14,767 nucleotides of DNA from NCBI GenBank assembly GCA_937889645.1, contig CALBZE010000118.1:1-14767 (forward strand), given 5' to 3'. This document shows positions 5,069 to 12,080 of the stretch, one piece after another. This DNA is from an uncultured bacterium. Its GTDB lineage: Bacteria > Gemmatimonadota > Gemmatimonadetes > Longimicrobiales > RSA9. The notes below the pieces were generated by a model. The model ran no database searches. It was not told the origin of the DNA and saw only the letters and a list, made by a program, of their open reading frames with translations. Position 1 is the first letter of the stretch; each line of letters starts with the position of its first letter. Made by a program: the position numbers and the translations under genes.

Positions 5069-6034
5069 ATGACCGAGATTCCTGGACCGTGTGACGGCGT
5101 ACTGATCTGCCCGGTGTGCAGCGACCCGATGGCAGGCGACGGGCGGGCGCTGCGCTGTCCGCGCGGGCACTCGTTCGACCGGGCGCGGGAGGGTTATTAC
5201 CACCTGCTCCCCGCGGGGCATGGGCGGTCGAAGATACAGGGGGACACGCGGGAGATGGTGAGGGCGCGGCGTCGCTTCCTGGAGCGGGGGCACTACGAGC
5301 CGCTCCTGCGGGCGATCGCGGCGTGCGTGTCGCGCGAGCGGCGGGTCTCGACGGTCGTCGAGGCCGGGTGCGGCGAGGGGTACTACGTGGGCGGGGTCGC
5401 GCGGGCGGTCGGGGTGGCGCGGGCGGCTGACGGCGCCGCGCAGGATGGTGGGTCCGCGCGGGAGGCTGGTGCCGCGCGGGAGGCTGGTGCCGCGCGGGAG
5501 GAAGGCGCCGCCCGCTGCTTCATCGGCGTCGACGTCTCGAAGGAGGCGGTGCGGCTCGCGGCGCGTGCGTACCCCGACGTCGTCTTCCTGGTGAACGACG
5601 TCAAGCATCGGGTTACGGTCGCCGACGGCAGCGTGGACGTGCTGCTGGACGTGTTCGCGCCGCGGAATCCGGGGGAGTTCGCGCGCGTCGTTCGCGACGG
5701 CGGGTTGCTGCTGGTCGCGATCCCTGGGGACGACCATCTGCGCGAGCTGCGCGAGCGCCTGCCGCTGCTCGGGATCGAGCCGGGGAAGCGGGAGCGGACG
5801 GTGGAGCAGTTCGCGGGGGCGTTCCGGCTCGAGTCGGAGGAGGTGGTGGAGTACAGACGGGAGCTGGGTGCGGAGGAGGTGGTCGACCTGGTCGGGATGA
5901 CGCCGAGCGCGTGGCATGTGGAGGAGGACGCGCTTGCGGAGGCGGCGACGTGGGGCGCGGTGACCGTGACGGTCAGCGTGCTGGTGATGGGGTTCCGACG
6001 GGTTGCTGGTGGTGAGGCGACGGGTTGCTGGTGA
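5069..6034 (+). CDS. rlmA: 23S rRNA (guanine-N1)-methyltransferase, RlmA family
   Basis: A 321-residue SAM-dependent methyltransferase that modifies a guanine of 23S rRNA in the peptide exit tunnel region (G745 or G748 in studied members). The N-terminal zinc finger is intact (C14, C17, C30, H34) and followed by SFDRAREGYYHLLP. The family segment GDTREMVRARRRFLERGHYEPL comes next (58-79, first half GDTREMVRAR). The SAM motif I is EAGCGEGYY (98-106), with GVDVS at 153-157. RlmAII-type enzymes give resistance to tylosin-class drugs, but I cannot assign the subtype. The protein is longer than E. coli RlmA (269 residues), mostly because of an Ala/Arg/Glu/Gly repeat insertion (about 116-149) and an extended tail. 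The ATG at 5069 is chosen by homology; its Shine-Dalgarno is weak, and a GTG at 5063 is possible. Confidence 0.9.
   Translation: MTEIPGPCDGVLICPVCSDPMAGDGRALRCPRGHSFDRAREGYYHLLPAGHGRSKIQGDTREMVRARRRFLERGHYEPLLRAIAACVSRERRVSTVVEAGCGEGYYVGGVARAVGVARAADGAAQDGGSAREAGAAREAGAAREEGAARCFIGVDVSKEAVRLAARAYPDVVFLVNDVKHRVTVADGSVDVLLDVFAPRNPGEFARVVRDGGLLLVAIPGDDHLRELRERLPLLGIEPGKRERTVEQFAGAFRLESEEVVEYRRELGAEEVVDLVGMTPSAWHVEEDALAEAATWGAVTVTVSVLVMGFRRVAGGEATGCW
5435..5506 (+). repeat. 4 x 18-bp tandem repeat inside rlmA
   Basis: Units at 5435 (diverged), 5453, 5471 and 5489 follow the pattern GCCGCGCGGGAGGCTGGT and encode a six-residue AAREAG-type repeat. The period is a multiple of three, so the frame is kept. 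The array lies between SAM motif I and the following beta strand of RlmA, where E. coli RlmA has only a short loop. Confidence 0.8.
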
Positions 6035-6050
6035 TGGGGTCCCGACGGGT
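5979..6050. repeat. Short direct repeats spanning the rlmA stop codon
   Basis: A 25-bp segment at 5979-6003 recurs at 6026-6050 with one mismatch. Overlapping it, the 16-mer CGACGGGTTGCTGGTG occurs at 5996-6011 and 6018-6033. The rlmA stop codon (6032-6034) falls within the second copies, so the last residues of RlmA are repeat-encoded and not part of the conserved fold. Confidence 0.75.
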
Positions 6051-6333
6051 GGCGTAGGCGACAACGCCGCCGTAAGATAGGCGAACCGACGAAGATTCCG
6101 GGCTCCGTCGGGGGTCGGCGGGGCGATGCGTTCCCCGCGGGGCGCCGCGTTCCCCGCGGGCCGCCACGCGCCGCGCTCCCCACGGCGTCGCTACGCTACG
6201 CGCCACGTTCCCCGAGAGCGCCGCATTGCCCGAGCGACCCCGTTTCTCCGGCGGCCGCGTTTCTCCGAGGGGCCGCCGCGCGCCGCCCGGTCCGTCGACC
6301 GTGCCGCAGAACCCGTTGTCGTGAGGCGATCCC
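6051..6333. other. Degenerate GC-rich repeats upstream of the kinase
   Basis: From about 6125 to 6290 there are degenerate copies of a CGCGTTCCCCG/CGTTTCTCCG-like word at irregular spacings of about 17-28 bp, giving low-complexity sequence on both strands. A TAAGAT hexamer (6073-6078) resembles a -10 box, but I see no matching -35. No gene is supported here. Confidence 0.4.
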
Positions 6334-7920
6334 ATGACGTTGCGGGACCGGCAGGACCCTCCCCAGCCGCACGCCGAAGGCGGCCCAGAGTACCGGCCGG
6401 ATGCCGCCGTCGGCGGCGCCATCCACGACACCGTCGACATCCACCGCCTGCTGGTCGAGAGCATCAGGGACTACGCGATCTTCGTCCTCGACCGCGCGGG
6501 TCACATCCTCACCTGGAACCGGGGCGCCCAGCGCTGCAAGGGGTACACGGCGGGCGAAGTCATCGGGCGCCACTTCTCGATCTTCTATCCGGACGACGTC
6601 GCAAGATCGGGCTATCCGCAGCGCGAGCTGGAGATCGCCGCCGCGGAAGGCGTGTTCGAGGACGAGGGTTGGCGCGTCCGGCGGGACGGCTCGCGCTTCT
6701 GGGCGAACGTGATCATCACGGCGCTGCGGGACGAGACGGGCGAGCTGCTCGGGTTCGCGAAGGTGACGCGGGACCTGTCGCACCGGAAGCGGATCGAGGA
6801 AGCGCTCCGGGACAGCGAGCGACGTTTCCGGCTGCTGGTCGAGAGCGTCACGGACTACGGGATCTTCATGCTGGACCTCGACGGCCGCGTCGTGAGCTGG
6901 AACGAGGGCGCGGAGCGGATCAAGGGATACACCGAGGAGGAGATCCTGGGGAAGCCGTTCTGCGTCTTCTACCCGCCGGAGGACGTGGCGGCGGGGAAGC
7001 CGGTGCGCGAGCTGGAGATTGCGGCTCGGGAGGGGCGGCACGAGGACCAGGGGTGGCGGGTCCGGAAGGACGGTTCGCTGTTCTGGGCGAACGTGGTGAT
7101 CACGGCGCTGAAGAACGCGGCCGGCGAGCCGATCGGCTACGCGAAGGTGACGCGGGACCTGACGGAGCGGCGTGAGGCGGAGCTGCGCGCGATCGAGGAT
7201 GCGAAGCGGATCGCCGCCGCAGAGATGGCCAACAAGGCGAAGAGCGAGTTCCTGGCGGCGATGTCGCACGAGCTGCGGACGCCGCTGAACGCGATCGGCG
7301 GGCACACGGACCTCATGCTGCTCGGCATCCACGGCCCGCTCACGGAGGCGCAGCGGGACGCGCTGGAGCGGATCCGCAGGAGTCAGCAGCACCTGCTCGG
7401 GCTGATCAACGATCTGCTGAACTTCAGCCGGATCGAGGCGGGGCGGGTCACGTACCAGGTGGCGCCGGTGCGGCTGAGCGCCGTGGCGGAGTCGGTGCGG
7501 CCGATGATCGAGCCGCGGGCGATCGAGCGCCGGATCGCGATCGAGTGGCAGGAGCCGGACGACGACGTCGTCGCCATCGCGGACGAGCCGAAGGTCGGGC
7601 AGATCCTGCTGAACCTGCTGACGAACGCGGTGAAGTACACGAACCCGGGCGGCCGCGTGCGGGTGACGCACTGCATCCGGGGCGAGTGGGCGGTGCTCGA
7701 GGTGGCCGACACCGGGATCGGCATTCCGCCGGACATGACGGAAGCGATCTTCGAGCCGTTCCTGCAGGTCGGCCGGTCGCTCACGAGCCCGCACGAGGGC
7801 GTGGGGCTCGGGCTGGCGATCAGCCGCAAGCTGGCGCGGGCGATGGGCGGCGACCTCACGGTGGAGAGCACGTTGAACGTCGGGTCGGTATTCACGCTGA
7901 CGCTGCCGCGGGCGACGTGA
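6334..7920 (+). CDS. Soluble sensor histidine kinase with tandem PAS domains
   Basis: A 528-residue two-component sensor kinase without membrane segments, so probably cytoplasmic. Two PAS domains, at about 36-148 and 164-278, are close copies of each other; both carry DYxIFxLD, a WNxGA-(K)GYT pattern and KVTRDL at the end. The HisKA domain follows, with SHELRTPLN (311-319) and phosphoacceptor His312. The HATPase domain has the N box LLNLLTNAVKYT (425-436), the G1 box DTGIGI (459-464) and the G2 box GVGLGLAIS (489-497). The ATG at 6334 has GAGG (6323-6326) 7 nt upstream. No response regulator or receiver domain lies in the window, so it is an orphan here and its signal is unknown. No haem or flavin ligand can be picked out in the PAS domains. 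A long antisense open frame here is a GC-rich shadow. Confidence 0.93.
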   Translation: MTLRDRQDPPQPHAEGGPEYRPDAAVGGAIHDTVDIHRLLVESIRDYAIFVLDRAGHILTWNRGAQRCKGYTAGEVIGRHFSIFYPDDVARSGYPQRELEIAAAEGVFEDEGWRVRRDGSRFWANVIITALRDETGELLGFAKVTRDLSHRKRIEEALRDSERRFRLLVESVTDYGIFMLDLDGRVVSWNEGAERIKGYTEEEILGKPFCVFYPPEDVAAGKPVRELEIAAREGRHEDQGWRVRKDGSLFWANVVITALKNAAGEPIGYAKVTRDLTERREAELRAIEDAKRIAAAEMANKAKSEFLAAMSHELRTPLNAIGGHTDLMLLGIHGPLTEAQRDALERIRRSQQHLLGLINDLLNFSRIEAGRVTYQVAPVRLSAVAESVRPMIEPRAIERRIAIEWQEPDDDVVAIADEPKVGQILLNLLTNAVKYTNPGGRVRVTHCIRGEWAVLEVADTGIGIPPDMTEAIFEPFLQVGRSLTSPHEGVGLGLAISRKLARAMGGDLTVESTLNVGSVFTLTLPRAT

Positions 7921-8032
7921 GGGGCGCCGGTGGCGGCGAGGGCGGCGATTCGCGCGCGGAGGGGCGCCGGCTAGCGCCTGCGGGGGCGGCGACGACCGGC
8001 GCGAACGCTCAGGAACGTGGTGGAGCGGGTCG

Positions 8033-9091
8033 ATGTACCGGAACTGCATTCACTGCTCTGGGGATCTCGGACGGAACGATTCGGTCGAGGCTTTCCCGGT
8101 CGGAGCGCGACTGGCCTTCGACGCGTGGAAAGGCCGGCTCTGGGTGGTCTGCCCGAAATGCGGGCGGTGGAACCTGACGCCGCTCGAGGAGCGGTGGGAG
8201 GCGGTCGAGGCGTGCGAGAAGCTGTTCCGCGACACGCGGCTCCGGGTCCAGCGGGAGAACATCGGGCTGGCCAAGCTGGCGGACGGGACGAAGCTGATCC
8301 GGATCGGCGAGGCGCTGCCGGGGGAGGTGGCGGCGTGGCGGTACGGGGACGCGCTGCTGGCGCGACGGCAGAAGTACGTGCTCGGCGCGGGGCTCATGGC
8401 GGCGGCCAGTTTCGCGACGGTCGGGCTCACGCTGGCGGGTCCGCTCGTCGGCGGGGCGGCGATCCTCAACATCGCGTCGCTGGTGCGGGAGTACCGCAAG
8501 TCGGAGCGAGTGATCGGTCGGATCCCGGCGGAGGCGTCGCCGACAGGGGAGGCGTTGGAGCTGCGTCGCTTCCAGCTCAACGGCGCGTGGCTGACGACCG
8601 GGGAGGACGGGAAGCCGGCGGTGGTGCTGCCGCACGCGCTCGACCCCGAGCGCGGGGAAGGGTTGGTCGGGGCGTTCACTGGGAAGGCGCGGCCGCTCGT
8701 GTTGGAGGGCGACGTCGCGCGGGTGATCCTCGCGCGGGCGATGCCGTTCGTGAACGAGGAGGGCGCGACGCGGGGCCGGTTGCGTGACGCGCTGCGCCTG
8801 CTCGAGAGCGCGGGCGGTGTCGACGCCTACCTGGCCCGGGTCGTGGAGCGCGGCGGTTGGCTCGGGATCCGGGACGTCGGAGCGTTCCGGCGGCCGCCGA
8901 TCACGCCGCGACCTATCGATTGGGACGAGGTGAGAGAGCGGCGGCGTCGCCTCCCGCAGGCTTCGGCGCTCGCGCTGGAGATGGCGCTGAATGAAGAGGC
9001 GGAGCGCCGGGCGCTGGAGGGGGAGCTGGCGGCGCTGCGCGCGGCGTGGAAGCACGCCGAGGAGATCGCCGCGATCGCGGATTCACTCTGA
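8033..9091 (+). CDS. Unrecognised zinc-ribbon and membrane-segment protein
   Basis: A 352-residue protein that I cannot assign to a named family. It opens with CIHC (C5, C8) and has VCPKCGRW at 39-46 (C40, C43), a spacing that suggests a zinc ribbon. A segment with LADGTKLIRIGE (82-93) and WRYGD (102-106) follows. The strongly hydrophobic region 115-150 could be one or two membrane passes or a hairpin. The middle is a mixed region with a LNGAWLTTGEDGKPAVVLP stretch, and the C-terminal 35 residues are Ala/Glu/Arg-rich and likely helical or coiled coil. GGAG (8022-8025) lies 7 nt before the ATG. It starts 112 bp after the kinase in the same direction, so co-expression is possible. Codon use matches its neighbours, supporting a real gene. 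Confidence 0.8.
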   Translation: MYRNCIHCSGDLGRNDSVEAFPVGARLAFDAWKGRLWVVCPKCGRWNLTPLEERWEAVEACEKLFRDTRLRVQRENIGLAKLADGTKLIRIGEALPGEVAAWRYGDALLARRQKYVLGAGLMAAASFATVGLTLAGPLVGGAAILNIASLVREYRKSERVIGRIPAEASPTGEALELRRFQLNGAWLTTGEDGKPAVVLPHALDPERGEGLVGAFTGKARPLVLEGDVARVILARAMPFVNEEGATRGRLRDALRLLESAGGVDAYLARVVERGGWLGIRDVGAFRRPPITPRPIDWDEVRERRRRLPQASALALEMALNEEAERRALEGELAALRAAWKHAEEIAAIADSL

Positions 9092-9256
9092 GGGCCGGGC
9101 GGGGCCGGCGGTCGCCAGCATGGGCGCGGTCCCCGGGGACGACGCGGCTCCGGGCGAGGGTGCAGGCTCGGGCGACGGCGTGGGCTCCGGCTTCGACGTC
9201 GGCTCCGCCGCCGGGGCGCAGTCGACGCCTGGTTCCGGTTTCATCCTTCCACCCCC

Positions 9257-9287
9257 TTGACCCTCACGCAACGTGAGGGTGTAACGT
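9257..9287 (+). promoter_or_regulatory. MerR-type operator/promoter of the tipA-like gene
   Basis: A -35 TTGACC (9257-9262) and a -10 TAACGT (9282-9287) are separated by 19 bp, the over-long spacer typical of MerR-activated promoters. Between them lies a perfect 9-bp palindrome ACCCTCACG/CGTGAGGGT (9260-9268/9272-9280) with a CAA centre. Transcription would begin about 7 nt after the -10, at or next to the GTG start codon (9294). This predicts autoregulation by the downstream MerR protein and a leaderless mRNA. Confidence 0.85.
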
Positions 9288-9293
9288 CGTGTC

Positions 9294-10064
9294 GTGGTCA
9301 CGGATGCGAAGACGTACACGGTGAGCGAGGCGGCGCGGCTGGCGCACGTGACGGTGCGCACGCTGCACCACTACGACGAGATCGGGTTGCTGGTCCCGTC
9401 GAAGCGGAGCGCGAGCGGCTACCGCCTCTACACGGACGCCGACCTGCGGCGTCTGCACCAGATCCTGCTGCTGCGGGAGCTCGGCTTCCCGCTCGAGACG
9501 ATCGGCAGGGTGCTGGACGACCCGTCGTACGATCGGGCGACGGCGCTGCGAGCGCAGCGGGAGCTGCTCGTCGAGCGCATCCGGCGGACCGAATCGGTGG
9601 TGCGCGCGATCGATCGCGCGCTGGACGCGCTCGAAAGGGGGACGGAGATGGAACCGGAGCGGCTTTTCGAAGGATTCGAGGATTTCGATCACGCCCAGTA
9701 CGAAGCCGAGGCGCGGGAGCGCTGGGGCCACACGGAGGCGTACAAGGAGTCGCTGCGTCGCACGCGGCGGTACACGAAGGAGGACTGGGCGGCGATCCGC
9801 GCGGAGTCGGAAGGGCTGATGGACGAGTTCGCGGCGGCGCTGACGGCCGGGAAGAGCCCGGAGGACGCGGCGGACCTCGCGGAGCGGCACCGCTTGCACA
9901 TCGAGCGGTGGTTCTACCCGCTGACGCGCGAGGGTCACGTCGGGCTCGCGGATCTGTACGAGGCCGACGCGCGGTTCGGGAAGTACTTCGAGTCGCGGGC
10001 GCCGGGGCTGACGCAGTTCGTGGCGTCGGCGATCCGCGCGAACGCCGCGCGGGCCGGGGCGTGA
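9294..10064 (+). CDS. MerR family regulator with TipAS ligand-binding domain (TipAL-like)
   Basis: A 256-residue activator. Residues 7-75 form the MerR winged helix: TVSEAARLAHVTVRTLHHYD, GLLVPSKR, GYRLYTDADLRRL. A long dimerisation helix follows (about 80-118). Residues 119-250 match the TipAS domain, with RHRLHIERWFYPLT (198-211) and GLADLYEADARFGKYFE (217-233). Streptomyces TipAL has nearly the same length and architecture, senses thiopeptide antibiotics and activates its own promoter. The GTG start fits the MerR fold and has no Shine-Dalgarno; the promoter geometry makes it likely leaderless. The internal ATG at 9648 is preceded by AAGGGGG (9635-9641) and would give a free 138-residue TipAS domain. 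The protein contains no cysteine, so covalent thiopeptide capture as in TipAL is not possible. A strong hairpin terminator follows. Confidence 0.93.
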   Translation: MVTDAKTYTVSEAARLAHVTVRTLHHYDEIGLLVPSKRSASGYRLYTDADLRRLHQILLLRELGFPLETIGRVLDDPSYDRATALRAQRELLVERIRRTESVVRAIDRALDALERGTEMEPERLFEGFEDFDHAQYEAEARERWGHTEAYKESLRRTRRYTKEDWAAIRAESEGLMDEFAAALTAGKSPEDAADLAERHRLHIERWFYPLTREGHVGLADLYEADARFGKYFESRAPGLTQFVASAIRANAARAGA

Positions 10065-10096
10065 GGCGCGTCCGCCTGCGCGGCCGCTCACGCCGG

Positions 10097-10140
10097 TGAC
10101 GCGGCGCCGCCTTTCGTCGAGGCGGCGCCGCCGTCATTTT
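10097..10140 (+). terminator. Rho-independent terminator after the tipA-like gene
   Basis: A perfect 12-bp GC stem (10101-10112/10120-10131) with a 7-nt loop is extended by four more pairs (10097-10100/10133-10136) past a bulged C and followed by TTTT (10137-10140). It separates the regulator from the potassium channel gene. Confidence 0.8.
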
Positions 10141-10256
10141 GGGGGAGTCCGGGCAGGCCGCCCTGGTGGCGTTGCGTGTTGGCTCAGGCGGCGTTGCGTG
10201 CAGGCCCGGGCTGTGTGCGGGCCCGGCGCGAGCCGGTCGGGACCGGGGACGAGGCG

Positions 10257-11963
10257 ATGAAGACGATCGGGTCGGAGCTGTTGGCGTTCGCGAGGCGGCC
10301 GGAGACGCGGCACAACGTATGGGCGCTGCTGCGCTACCTCGCCCTGCTGGCCGCCGTGATCGTAGCGTACGCAATGCTCTTCCACGTGATCATGGTGCAC
10401 GTGGAGGGGCGGGAGTACTCGTGGTTCACCGGGGTGTACTGGACGCTCACGGTGATGACCACGCTCGGCTTCGGCGACATCACGTTCGAGACCGACCTGG
10501 GGCGGGCGTTCAGCACCGTCGTGCTGCTGACGGGGATGGTGCTGCTGCTGATCGTGCTGCCGTTCATCTTCATCCGCTATTTCTACGCGCCGTGGATGGA
10601 GGAGCAGCTCCGTCGGCGTGCGCAGCCGCCGCTGGCGGTGCCGCCGGGGACGCGAGGCCACGTGATCCTGGTCACGTACGACTCGATCGCGCCGGGGCTG
10701 ATCGACCGCCTCGCGGCGATCGGCGTGCCGTGCTACGTGCTGGAGGGCGACCCGGAGCGGGCGCGGCGGCTGTACGCGGACGGCGTGCCGGTCATACAGG
10801 GGAGCGTGGACTCGCGCGCGACGTACGAGGCCGTGCGGGTGGGCGACGCGGCGCTCGTGCTGGCGAACGCCGAGGACACGACGAACACGAACGTGACTCT
10901 GACGGTGCGGGAAGTCGCGCCAAGCGTGCCGGTCGCGGCGATCGCGAACGACGAGGACGCGGTCGACAACCTGGAGCTGACCGGGGCGACGTACGTGCTG
11001 CCGCTGAAGAGTCGCCTGGGCGAGCAGCTCGCGAACCGGGTGAGCGCCGGGATGTTCCGCGCGCACGTGATCGGTCGGTACCGGGATCTGCTGATCGCGG
11101 AGTTCCCGGCGCAGCACACGCCGCTCGCGGGGCGGACGATCCGAGATACGAACCTGCGCGCCGCGACGGGCGTGACGGTCGTGGGGCTGTGGGACCGGGG
11201 CGTGCTGCGCCCCGTCGACCCGGACATGCAGCTCACGTCGACGAGCGTGCCGGTCGTGGTCGGGACGGAGGGTCAGATCGAGGCGCTGAACGAGCTGCTC
11301 GCGATCTACGATGGCACGGACGACCTGGTGCTGGTGATCGGCGGCGGGAAGGTCGGGCGCGCAGCGACGGCGGCGCTCCGTCGGATGGACGTGCGGGTGC
11401 ACATGGTCGAGCGGAACGAGGCGCTGCGGGAGCGGCTCGAGGGGCTGCCCGACCTGCTGGTAGTAGGCGACGCATCGGACCGCCGGGTCCTCGACCGGGC
11501 GGGGCTGGACCAGGCGCGCTCGGTGATTCTCACGACGCACGACGACGCCATGAACATCTACCTCGCCGTCTACTGCCGTCGCCTGAACCCCGAGGTCCGG
11601 ATCGTGAGCCGGATCACGCACCAGCGGAACATGGAGTCGATCCACCGCGCGGGCGCGGACCTTGTGCTCGGGTACGACACCCTCGGGATCGAGTCGGTCC
11701 TGTCGATCCTGCAGGGGCGTGAGCTGGCGGTCGTCGGCGGCGCGGCGCAGCTGCATTTCGTGCCGCTGCCGAGGTCGCTGGCGGGGCGGACGCTGGCGGA
11801 GAGCGGGATCGGCGCGCGGACCGGGATGACGGTGGTCGCGATCGAGAAGGACGGCCGCGCGCTCACGAACCCGCACCCGACGTCGCGGCTCGAGGCCGGG
11901 AGCGAACTCGTGATGATCGGGAGCGACGAGCAGTTGGCGCGCTTCGAGGCGGTGTTCGGCTGA
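10257..11963 (+). CDS. Two-TM potassium channel with tandem RCK (TrkA-N/TrkA-C) domains
   Basis: A 568-residue inner-membrane K+ channel. TM1 spans about 23-48, then the pore helix and selectivity filter TTLGFGD (68-74), and TM2 about 85-107. The cytoplasmic part holds two RCK modules: TrkA-N at about 134-255 with TrkA-C at 275-345, and TrkA-N at about 355-470 with TrkA-C at 495-565. The second module has the nucleotide-binding loop VIGGGKVG (360-367, glycine-rich part 362-367). The first lacks it, having VTYDSIAPG in its place, so only one site is likely to bind nucleotide in the standard way. The filter is GFG instead of GYG, a known natural variant. The ATG at 10257 is preferred, since sequence upstream is low-complexity and lies before TM1. 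Two RCK domains in one chain suggest a tetramer with an eight-RCK gating ring. Confidence 0.92.
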   Translation: MKTIGSELLAFARRPETRHNVWALLRYLALLAAVIVAYAMLFHVIMVHVEGREYSWFTGVYWTLTVMTTLGFGDITFETDLGRAFSTVVLLTGMVLLLIVLPFIFIRYFYAPWMEEQLRRRAQPPLAVPPGTRGHVILVTYDSIAPGLIDRLAAIGVPCYVLEGDPERARRLYADGVPVIQGSVDSRATYEAVRVGDAALVLANAEDTTNTNVTLTVREVAPSVPVAAIANDEDAVDNLELTGATYVLPLKSRLGEQLANRVSAGMFRAHVIGRYRDLLIAEFPAQHTPLAGRTIRDTNLRAATGVTVVGLWDRGVLRPVDPDMQLTSTSVPVVVGTEGQIEALNELLAIYDGTDDLVLVIGGGKVGRAATAALRRMDVRVHMVERNEALRERLEGLPDLLVVGDASDRRVLDRAGLDQARSVILTTHDDAMNIYLAVYCRRLNPEVRIVSRITHQRNMESIHRAGADLVLGYDTLGIESVLSILQGRELAVVGGAAQLHFVPLPRSLAGRTLAESGIGARTGMTVVAIEKDGRALTNPHPTSRLEAGSELVMIGSDEQLARFEAVFG

Positions 11964-11969
11964 GGCGCG

Positions 11970-12007
11970 GCCGCGGCCTTTGCTGCGCCGGTCCCCGTGG
12001 CCGCGGC
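11970..12007. terminator. Possible hairpin between convergent genes
   Basis: A perfect 9-bp inverted repeat GCCGCGGCC/GGCCGCGGC (11970-11978/11999-12007) with a 20-nt loop follows the channel gene and faces the 3' end of the DUF1648 gene. TTCTCGCTT follows on the + strand, which is only a weak T tract. It may serve both directions. Confidence 0.35.
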
Positions 12008-12080
12008 TTCTCGCTTCCCGGGCTCTCGCGCCGCCCGACCGCCAGCGGCCGCGCCGTCCGGCCTCCCGCGGCCAGCCCCC

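Noticed and set aside
4820..6064. 414-codon minus-strand frame covering rlmA
   Set aside because: Its C-terminal part comes from the repeat block, and the rest is the complement of rlmA. No domain is visible.
6196..8049. 617-codon open frame antisense to the histidine kinase
   Set aside because: It covers a gene with every kinase motif intact. The product is His/Arg/Pro-rich shadow sequence typical of the complementary strand of GC-rich genes.
10134..11876. 580-codon open frame antisense to the potassium channel gene
   Set aside because: It is a shadow frame with His/Arg/Val-rich repetitive composition and no recognisable domain, while the + strand gene is clearly real.
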